Source of the DNA: Oscarella lobularis | Taxonomy: Eukaryota > Porifera > Homoscleromorpha > Homosclerophorida > Oscarellidae | Length of the DNA: 64,000 bases | Assembly (NCBI RefSeq): GCF_947507565.1 | Contig: NC_089177.1 | Span: 2,788,648-2,852,647 of the forward strand | Reading direction: 5' to 3' | Part shown: positions 46,901 through 54,765 of the stretch, in pieces | Layout: each line of letters starts with the position of its first letter | Position numbering within the stretch: position 1 is the first letter of the stretch | The notes under the pieces: model-generated | Databases searched by the model: none | Told to the model about the DNA's origin: nothing | The model's input: the letters and a program-made list of their open reading frames with translations, nothing else | Made by a program: the position numbers and the translations under genes

Positions 46901-49900
46901 CTGCACTTGTACTCGAGCGTGGACTGGGCCTACGTGCGAAGTATCGCTCGACGCTTGCGTATCCTTGCCTTGTCAGAACGGCGGAACTTGTCGCGACTTG
47001 GCTCTTTATCCGCTACCGCAGTTCGACCCGAAATCGTGCGTCGGTCGATGCGGTCGATTTGTGCGAGGTCTCGACTGTCAGTGCGATTCGGCTTGTTCCG
47101 GATTTCAGGGAGTTTTTGGCTGCTGTGCCGACATCGCGACGTTCTGCGGCGTGAACGCGACGAGCTATCTGTGTTCATGTCCCTCAGGATACCGCGGTCA
47201 CAATTGTGAATTGGTTGTCGACTACTGCGCCGCGACTCCGTGCATGAACAACGGAGTCTGCACGTCGACGTCGAACAGCTATACGTGCGCCTGCTCTGCA
47301 GGATTCACAGGCTCACAATGCCAAACGAACATCAACGAATGTGACTCGAACCCGTGTCAAAACAACGGCGTTTGCGAGGACAGAGTCGGCGTTTACCGCT
47401 GTCACTGCTTGCGCGGCTTTACAGGCGATTACTGCGAGAAACAAGTTGACTACTGCGCCGCCGGTCCGTGCGGAGCAGGATCGACGTGCGTATCGCTTGT
47501 CGGCGGACATCGTTGCGTCTGCGCCAGCGGATACACGGGACCAAACTGCACGACGATTGTCGACGTTTGCCAATCGTCGCCGTGTCGGAATGGCGGCACG
47601 TGCGTCAACGTCATTGGATCTTATACGTGCGCCTGCGGCTCTCGCTACACGGGTCTTCAATGCGAAACGTACGTTTCTCGATGTCGACCGGGACTGTGCT
47701 TGAACGGAGCGACGTGCATCGACGACGGGCCCGGTAGCAGCAGCGTGACCTGTCAGTGCACGCCGGCCTATACAGGTTCCAATTGCGGCGTCGTCGTCGA
47801 TCCGTGCGACTTTTCGCCGTGCCAAAACGGAACGTGTGTGTTCCTTGGGCCGTCTTCGTTTAGCTGCCGTTGTTTTGCCGGTTTTACTGGGAAATCTTGC
47901 GACGTCAACATTGACGAGTGTCAGTCGAATCCGTGCATGAACGGCGGCACTTGCCGTGACCTAGTCGACTCCTATCAATGCGATTGCCCTTCGGGCTACA
48001 ACGGTTTGAACTGTCAGATCAACATCGACGACTGCGCCGCGTCGCCTTGCGTCAACGGCGGCACTTGCATTGATCTAATTGCCGACTACAGATGCCAATG
48101 CACGCAGGACTTCACTGGCCGAAATTGTACAATTGCTGTCGATTCGTGCGCGTCAAATCCTTGCGCAAACGGCGGAACGTGCGTGACCGGACTAGGCAAC
48201 GTCGGTTATCGCTGCCGATGTGCTCAAGGATATAGGGGACAACAGTGCCAGACGGAACGTGATGAATGCGCAGAGGCGAATATCCTGCCGTGTCTGAACG
48301 GCGGAACGTGCGTAGATCACATCGGCTACTATTCTTGCTCGTGTATGGCGGGATATTCGGGATTGAGATGTCAGACCGACGTGAACGAGTGTCAATCGAG
48401 TCCGTGTCAAAACGGCGGCAACTGCGTGGATAGCGTTAATATGTATACGTGCGACTGCAGATCGGGTACGACCGGTGGAAATTGCGAGACGATTGTCGAC
48501 GCTTGCGTCTCGTCTCCATGCATGAACGAAGGAGTGTGCTTTTCGTCTCAAGGTCAATTCTCTTGCTCGTGCAAGGTTGGCTATAGTGGGAAGCAGTGCG
48601 AGACTCTTGTCGGTACGTGTCTGTCGAGTCCCTGCATGAACGGCGGGACGTGCGTCAATCTGCGAAGCGGAGCGTATCAGTGTCAATGTGCCTCTGGCTA
48701 TACGGGTGTGAATTGCGAGCAAATGATTGATTTCTGTCAGCCGAATCCTTGTCAGTTTGGATCGACGTGTCAGAATCGTCTGCTCGGCTATTCTTGCCAG
48801 TGCGTCACTGGATACACTGGCGAGCATTGCGATGTGAACGTCGACGATTGCACCTCGCATCCTTGTCAAAACGGTGGACGATGCATCGACGGAGTCAACT
48901 CGTACTCGTGCGATTGCACTGACGTTCCATTCACGGGAGATACCTGTCAAATTTCAACGACGGCTCAACCTACAACAGCCAAGCCAACGACTGCACAGCC
49001 TACAACGGCCAAACCGACAACGGCCGAGCCAACAACTTTGCGACCTACAACAGCTGAACCGACAACTGCGCAGCCTACGACGGCTCAGCCAACGACTGCG
49101 CAGCCCACAACGGCCAAGCCAACGACTCAACAACCTACAACGGCTAAACCGACAACTATGCAGCCTACGACGGCCAAGCCAACGACGCAGAAACCCACAA
49201 CGGCGAAACCAACAACTGTGCAGCCAACGACGGCCAAGCCAACGACTCAGGAACCCACAACAGCTCAACCGACAACTATGCAGCCAACGACGGCCAAGCC
49301 AACGACTCTGGAACCCACAACGGCTAAGCCGACAACTGTGCAGCCTACAACGGCTAAGCCGAAGACTCAGGAACCTACCACAGCTAAACCGACAACTATG
49401 CAGCCTACAACGGCCAAGCCAATGACTCAGGAACCCACAACGGCTAAGCCGACGACTCAACAGCCTACAACCGGTAAACCAACAACTATGCGGCCTACGA
49501 CGGCCAAGCCGACGACTCAACAGCCTACAACGGCTAAACCGACAACTATGCAGCCTAAAACAGCTAAACCGACAACTGAGCAGCCCGCAACCAAGGCAAC
49601 TCAAAATCCTGAGCCTACAACGGCCAAACCGACAACTGCGCAGCCTGCAACTGCCGAGCCAACCAGGGCACAACCTATGACGACTACCAAACCTTCGACA
49701 GCTCAATCAACAACGGCACAGCCTGCAACTGAAAAGAAAACCAGTCAGCCAACTGAAAAGAAAACCAGTCAGCCAACCGAAGTTGTTGCGACAAGCACGA
49801 CGTCGGCCTGCTCGGATCCTTGTTTCAATGAGGGCGTCTGTCGAAATGGACGTTGTGTGTGTCTGGCTGGATATACCGGGCCGTACTGTGAAGTACCGAT

Positions 49901-50453
49901 CAACCCGTGCCTTGCAAGTCCTTGCGGCGAAAAGAGATACTGCAAGGCAGACAGTTCAAAAGAAAATGGTTACACGTGCGAGTGCCTGCCTGGTTACAAG
50001 GGCAACGGAAACGAGTGTACGAAGGTGACGTGCGACCAGTTGCCGTGCGAGAACAAGGGAGAATGCTCAACTCTGTCCACGGTTGTTCAATGCACTTGTC
50101 CTGAGGGTTTTAGCGGATACTACTGTGAAACTCCCATAGGAAAGACGGACACGACAACGGACGGCGGAAGCTCTGTACCAACGTGGGCGTATATCGTACT
50201 GGCCGTGGGTATCGTTCTGCTTATTGTTATTGTTGTTGCCGCCGTTGTTATTGTCAAAAAACGGACAGGCGGTAAGTACGTAATTAATCGCGCCGAGGCA
50301 GGTGGCGCGACCCAGTTTGTCAATCCCGTGTACGGAACGGCTCCGTTCGACGGAGCGGGATCCGAAGCCACTGCACCTATATCATTTGACCAGCCTATTG
50401 ATGATAAAGATATTGATCCGTCGTCCTACGTCGTTGGGCCGGCGGATCAATAA
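28944..50453 (+). CDS. giant transmembrane reelin-repeat / SRCR / EGF / mucin protein
   Basis: Exon 1 (28944-29019) is a signal peptide ([18 protein letters not shown]...RADAA). After a 532-bp intron, dozens of small exons encode tandem reelin sub-repeats with Asp-box strands ([22 protein letters not shown]), [20 protein letters not shown] and DNVYIG endings. Nine reelin-type EGFs start CPxxCxGHGxC (near 33515, 35036, 37055, 38331, 39478, 40650, 41868, 43168, 45103). Two SRCR domains, one more reelin sub-repeat, 18 Notch-type EGFs, a Thr/Pro stalk and three EGFs follow; the last 1162 codons (46965-50453) are a single open frame. The end is a membrane helix and a ~60-residue tail. There is no reeler domain at the N-terminus, unlike vertebrate reelin. 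The phases I checked agree and no internal stop, polyA site or second signal peptide was seen, but it could still be two adjacent genes. Likely a cell-surface adhesion or signalling receptor. Confidence 0.8.
29234..29305. repeat. 38-bp tandem duplication in intron 1 of the reelin-like gene
   Basis: Two 34-bp copies beginning caattcgcttcactacc and ending gacaatgcacc, at 29234-29267 and 29272-29305, separated by four bases. A simple recent tandem duplication. Confidence 0.85.
29552..33360 (+). other. EGF-less N-terminal reelin sub-repeats
   Basis: About five homologous modules of ~160 residues, each with W-SI-GG-IT, a shared [13 protein letters not shown] block, GTR-ITT, a [14 protein letters not shown] strand, VVVEYAPSG, and [18 protein letters not shown]. 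They resemble reelin A-type sub-repeats but lack the EGF between halves. Mutual similarity is higher than with later repeats, pointing to local tandem duplication. Exons are about 100-250 nt. Confidence 0.75.
33515..33850 (+). other. fibronectin type II domain inserted within a reelin-type EGF
   Basis: The EGF begins [11 protein letters not shown], then an FN2 domain interrupts it: [40 protein letters not shown], with the four Cys and aromatic residues of FN2. After an intron the EGF resumes with [17 protein letters not shown]2 domains bind collagen/gelatin in known proteins. Confidence 0.85.
45440..46112 (+). other. two SRCR (scavenger receptor cysteine-rich) domains
   Basis: SRCR 1 lies in the exon from about 45443 to 45737 ([20 protein letters not shown], then [16 protein letters not shown]). 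SRCR 2 lies from about 45789 to 46112 ([51 protein letters not shown]). Both keep the VCDD and C-x-GxE signatures. They sit between the ninth reelin EGF and a final reelin sub-repeat; SRCR proteins are abundant in sponges and other invertebrates. Confidence 0.9.
46650..48955 (+). other. array of 18 Notch-type EGF repeats with embedded somatomedin-B domain
   Basis: Repeats follow the DxCxSxPCxNGGTC...CxCxxGYxGxxCE pattern, many with the DIDEC-like start of calcium-binding EGFs ([48 protein letters not shown]). The third repeat (from ~46950) is interrupted by an SMB-like domain with eight Cys in the CxxxC...CxC...C...CC...C pattern ([31 protein letters not shown]). It then finishes with [16 protein letters not shown]. 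Confidence 0.88.
48956..49796 (+). repeat. Thr/Pro-rich mucin stalk encoded by a ~30-bp minisatellite
   Basis: Roughly 25 degenerate copies of a ten-residue unit close to [10 protein letters not shown], encoded by a 30-bp repeat (caacctacaacggctaaacc-like). Dense Thr/Pro implies heavy O-glycosylation and a rigid extended stalk. The repeat is in frame throughout, so copy-number changes of whole units would be tolerated. A short TEKKTSQP duplication ends it. Confidence 0.92.
50170..50453 (+). other. transmembrane helix and FVNPVY-containing cytoplasmic tail
   Basis: After the last EGF comes a hydrophobic helix ([20 protein letters not shown]...VVIV) and a KKRTGG stop-transfer signal. The tail of ~60 residues holds FVNPVY at 50316-50333. 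This is an FxNPxY motif of the kind recognised by PTB domains and clathrin adaptors; LDL-receptor-family tails carry FDNPVY. Confidence 0.9.
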
Positions 50454-50651
50454 TAGGAACCGGAGGCAGTAACGACCCTATATGGTAGCTGTGCAACTTT
50501 ATAGCTGAGTTGTTTTCTTGCGCGCTGTATGGCAGCTTAGTGTTTTGTCAAAAGTCCGTCTTTTTCTAATAAAGCATCTCAGGCTCTTTCTGATCCACGC
50601 GTGGATGCCATTCACGTCACGTGATCGCGTAGGGATACAAAGGGGCTACAA
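50454..50651. promoter_or_regulatory. 3' end of the reelin-like gene and promoter of the phosphatase gene
   Basis: About 200 bases. An AATAAA at 50568-50573 (tctaataaagc) suits the reelin-like gene 3' end. A TCACGTGA E-box palindrome at 50617-50624 lies 27 bases before the next ATG. Confidence 0.5.
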
Positions 50652-51826
50652 ATGGTGTCTACGTTCTTCTTCGTTGGCTTCGCCGTTCTCGCTTCTCTCT
50701 TCATTTCCTGCTTGTCGCTATCTGAAAATGTGACATTTCTCGTCGTCGGCGACTGGGGTGGAGTCGAAACGTCGCCCTACTCGACGTTCGCGGAAAGGCA
50801 AATGGCATCGTCGATGGGAAAAACAGCCAAAGCGATATCGTCGTCGTTTCAAATATCGCTGGGCGACAACTTCTATCATCGGGGCGTAAAGAACGTCGAC
50901 GATCCGCGCTTTCAGCAGACATTCGAGGCAAGTTCTGGCTGATCCTCCCCCTCCATTTCGTATGGGCTTAGATGTGCTACGTTCGCACAGAACGTCTTCA
51001 AGGCTCCTTCTCTCCAATCTCCGTGGCTGGTTTTATTGGGAAATCACGACCACTACGGCAACGCTTCGGCTCAAATAGCGTACTCGAAAGTCAGCGACCG
51101 TTGGCATCTTCCCGATTTCTACTACACCAAGGTAATCGAAAAAATCCTATTAAATGTTGATTTTTTAATTAAAGTTATGTTATTTTCAGATATACCCAAT
51201 CGATGACTTGGGCCACACGTTGCAGCTGGTTTTCATTGACGCGATTATTCTAGCTGGAAAGACGCATCCAAAGGTCCGCTCTTTTCCTCCATCTGGTCCG
51301 AAATCAAAGAGTTGGGCCGAAGAGGAGTGGGCGTGGATCGAGAAGACCTTGGCCGAGTCGACGGCCACGTGGCTTGTCGTCGCAGGCCACTATCCTGTCT
51401 TGTCGGCGGGCTTGCACGGTCCCACGCAGCTTCTTGTTCGTCGTTTGAAACCGTTGCTGGAAAAATACAATGCATCAGCGTTCGTAGAAAACCTCAGATT
51501 GAAGATTGATTGAGATATGTTTTTCTTGCGTAGATACTTTTCCGGTCATGAACACTGTTTGCAGCATATTCATGTGCCGCAAACCCGTACTCATTATTAT
51601 GGAATTGGTACAGGAAGTTATGTGCAACGATGCACTAAGCATTACGTGAGTCGTTCATTTTTATTGTTATGTTGGATTTGTTTATATGTTTTATTAGCAT
51701 ACTCTTCCTGCCCATTCTATACGGTACGTTTGCGATAAAGGTAACTGTCGCGGTAGCTACGCTTCGGTATCAGTCACTGCAAAGTTGATGAAAATTGTTA
51801 TTTATTCATTTTCACGTAAGACTTGA
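50652..51826 (+). CDS. ACP5: tartrate-resistant (purple) acid phosphatase, ACP5 family
   Basis: Five exons: 50652-50927, 50991-51131, 51190-51479, 51534-51645, 51698-51826; 315 aa, closed in frame and close to the ~325 aa of mammalian ACP5. A signal peptide opens it ([20 protein letters not shown]). Metal-ligand motifs appear in family order: [37 protein letters not shown] and [10 protein letters not shown]. These supply the Asp, Asn, His and Tyr ligands of the di-metal Fe centre. Expected secreted or lysosomal. The first intron has a GC donor (GAG|gcaag). The ending [11 protein letters not shown] is not conserved. Confidence 0.92.
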
Positions 51827-52030
51827 TTCTCCAGCAGCATCGAATTGTGTAATGAGGGATGTTTTAGAACAAATTCTCTATGAAAATATTCACGCGAATC
51901 CTCGCAATTAGCTGAAGAAATTGTTTAAGTATATTTGCTTTCTAGGGAACAAGCGTCATTTTAATAATTTGAACGCACGTGATTACAGAACGGTGGCCCG
52001 GATTTCATACTATTTCGGCGTCTTTCACCA
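51827..52030. other. intergenic, phosphatase to MARC gene
   Basis: About 200 AT-rich bases with no exon. A CACGTGA E-box core (51976-51982) sits 49 bases before the MARC start codon. Confidence 0.4.
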
Positions 52031-53432
52031 ATGGCATCTGTGGCAGAACTTTACTACTACCCGGTCAAGTCGTGTAGAGCCGTCTCGTTGAACGAGGTGA
52101 CTGTCGACTCGTTCGGATTCGAAAACGATCGTCGCTTCATGTTCGTCCGAGGCAATGGTCGTTTTCTCAGCCAGCGACAAGAGCCTCGCTTGGCGACAAT
52201 CAAGGCGACGATCACGACGACTGGGAGACGAATCGATCGACTCCGACTCGAGTCATCTTTAGTCGAAAACGCCCTCGAAATTCGACCCCGTTTCGACGGC
52301 GAAACGATCGACGTTTCGGTATGGGAGGATCGCGTTCGAGGCGTCGATCAGGGCGTCGAAGCCGCCGAATGGCTTCGAGGCATTCTTCGCACGGATTCGG
52401 TGCATAACAGGTCAAGAAGGGCATTCCAACATATCCTAACCACCATCTACGGAGTCTATCTCACTTAGACTCGTTGCCGTTCCCGATAAAGACTATAGAC
52501 GAGATGTTGAGCTTCCTAAGTCGTTTCCCAGTGTTCCTCACTCTCAGTTGTCTTTTACCGATGCTGGCCCCTTGCTTCTCCTATCTGAGAAGTCCCTCGA
52601 GGATCTGAATCGAAGACTCGAGGAAAGAACCGGCGAGACGGTAATCTTATTATTTTGTTTGATTTTTCTTGCTACTGGCTACAGTAGCGATGCCATTCGA
52701 GCTTCTTAGGTGCCGATGAGCCGCTTTAGGCCCAATATTGTAGTTGCGGGTTGTGACGAGCCTTATGAAGAAGATACCTGGCTTTTGATTCAGATTGGCG
52801 CTGTTCCGTTTATGTCGTATCGAAAGGCAACGGTAAGTTTTTTTAGTAGTACAGCCTACAGCATGTGAACGTTCTGCGACCTCGACCAGAGAGGACACTC
52901 TACGATAACTGAAAATGCCGAGCAAAGTTGTCGTAGGTACACTACTATGATCTAGGGTTGCGTTATAAAGACGCCAAGTTCATAGTAGTGGGTTTTCACT
53001 TTGCGACGGCCCGGGTGCGAGTCGATCTATAAAATTGATTTAGACCCGCTTTACTTGGTTAGAATGCGCAGTAGAAACCAGTCTTCGTATCCCTTTCGTA
53101 TCAGTAGTTAGATCCCAATGCATTGCATGGCATTCTCTTTGTTTGGCGAGGCGTATTGTTCTAAAAAGTGCGACTTGGGGGGGGGATGCTATTGTTTCAT
53201 TGTACTTCTCCTAAAAAGTGCACTTGCTTTACAGCGATGTAAAATGACTGGCGTTGATCAGGAGTCTGGCGAAGTTGACAAAATAGGTCCGCTCGAAATT
53301 CTTCGCGAATATCGAGCTCCTCGCGGACCCGGAAAAGCTGAATTCGGCCAGCTATTGGTTCCCCTCACGACGGGCGGCACCGTGTCCGTTGGCGACCCGG
53401 TGAAAGTGCTAGATCGAAAAAAGACAACATGA
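52031..53432 (+). CDS. MTARC1: MOSC-domain molybdenum enzyme, MARC family
   Basis: Four exons: 52031-52410, 52469-52640, 52710-52832, 53235-53432; 290 aa, closed in frame. The MOSC N-terminal barrel opens with VAELYYYPVKSCRAVSLNEV and GFENDRRFMFVR, then LATIKATI. The MOSC part has FTDAGPLLLLSEKSLEDLN, RFRPNIVVAGCDEPYEEDTW and IQIGAVPF. The conserved Cys in AGCDEPYEED is the molybdenum-ligand position. It ends CKMTGVDQESGE and VGDPVKVL. The vertebrate N-terminal mitochondrial/transmembrane anchor is absent, so location may be cytosolic. It reduces N-hydroxylated compounds in known members. The last intron is unusually long here (402 bp). Confidence 0.92.
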
Positions 53433-53897
53433 TAACAGCACAGTTGATACTGTAGTAGAAATAGCTCCGTGCATTATTCAAGGAGTCTTTTCAGAGACTT
53501 CTACACGTATACATCGTGGACGACGACGATACGGCTCAAACTGTTGCGTGTACGTGCAACCTTTAGACTTACTGATTGAGCGGAAGAAATTGACGCAAAC
53601 CGTTTCACTGCACGTGCACTCGCCGATCGGTTCGAACCGGTTCGTGCAAGGTACCGGTTTCTAATTTGATTACTTCCGGCGCGTGCGAATACTTCCGGCG
53701 ATACGAAGTACCAGGCGCGCTATTGTACGACATCGGTGCCTGTGACCAATCAGCTCTCAAAGACAATAGATGTTTTAATTCAGTTATAACGTACCAAGCC
53801 GTACCTAGCTTTGCACGTGCCACTGTGTGTATTTAAACAGCAAGCTCGATTGAAGCATTTTCAGTTGACGCTCAAAAGCCTTTGCTTCTTCATCAAC
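53433..53897. promoter_or_regulatory. intergenic and promoter region of the secreted Gly/His-rich gene
   Basis: 465 bases without a gene. It holds a TATTTAA box (53829-53835), two ACTTCCGG ETS-type sites in a repeated TACTTCCGGCG, a TGCACGTGCA palindrome near 53608 and an overlapping GGTTCGAACC palindrome followed by ACCGGTT-type sites near 53629-53660. The density of symmetric motifs suggests a regulated promoter. Confidence 0.45.
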
Positions 53898-54571
53898 ATG
53901 AAAGTTTTCCTAGTTGCTCTTTTTGCTGTTGCTTTTCTTGTGGCTACTAGCTACGGAAAGCCAGGAGGTCGTCGAGGCGGCGGCGGCGGAGGTCGTGGCG
54001 GCGGCGGTGGAGGTCGTGGCGGCGGCGGCGGCGGCGGAGGTCGTGGCGGCGGAGGTCGCCATGACGGCGGTGAAGGTCATGATCATGACGGCGGTGAAGG
54101 TCATGATCATGACGGCGGTGAAGGTCATGATCATGACGGCGGTGAGGGCCACCAAGGAGGTCGCCCAGAACGTGAAGTACGCTCCTTCCATATAGTTTTA
54201 ATTTCTTAACTAACAATTTTCCTTTCTCTTAGCCGTGCCACGACGATCCCACTTCGTGCGACGAAGGTCAATGCTGCCTCGCGTGGACCAACGAAACCAG
54301 CGGCGAATTGGTTTCTCACTGCGTGAATACAACTCGAACGACAAAGCGGGGCGATACGAAGACAATCATTCCGTGCATGCTTGATGAGGAAGGAGAAGAG
54401 CAAGAGCAAGAAGAAGGCTTCTGTCAATGCACCGAGGAGCTTGAATGCACTCAGCCAGTTCCACGTACGCGTCCTCCTAAACCAGCGGGCACATCAGGCC
54501 GCGGAGGAAAGCCTGGCAAGTCCAGAGCCAGCAAACGACAGGACTTGGGAATCTGTACTCCCATGGCCTAA
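53898..54571 (+). CDS. small secreted Gly-rich, His/Asp-repeat, cysteine-rich protein
   Basis: Two exons: 53898-54176 and 54233-54571; 205 aa. A clear signal peptide (MKVFLVALFAVAFLVATSYG) is followed by a GGRGGGGG low-complexity block and three copies of GGEGHDHD, a likely metal-binding histidine cluster. The second exon gives a ten-cysteine module with CHDDPTSCDEGQCC at its start. That spacing recalls colipase/prokineticin/Dickkopf-type folds, but sequence alone cannot settle it. A Ser/Arg/Lys-rich stretch and a last Cys (LGICTPMA) follow. I do not recognise an ortholog. Matrix, mineral-associated or defence roles are all possible. Confidence 0.8.
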
Positions 54572-54765
54572 GTTTGGAGATTGTGTCCGCCTGATTAACA
54601 TTTGCTTTCTTCAATGTTTTCTTTTTTCTGACCACAGTTCTATAGAGTTTCTTTTAGAATGATCTTTTCTTCAATTTTTGTCCTGTTATTTCCACTTTGT
54701 TGACAAAATTTTTTGAAAAATCGTACACGAATCCCGGATGCCTCTGATAATAGCGCACTCTAGCA

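Noticed and set aside
48192-48950. 252-codon minus-strand open frame
   Set aside because: It is antisense to well-conserved EGF repeats, with no independent motif or start context.
48954-49706. 250-codon minus-strand open frame rich in Cys/Arg/Leu
   Set aside because: It is the antisense shadow of the Thr/Pro minisatellite; the low-complexity repeat keeps several frames open.
52930-53060. tRNA-derived SINE in the last MARC intron (B-box-like gggtgcgagtcga)
   Set aside because: No A box, tail or target duplication is visible and the B-box match is imperfect.
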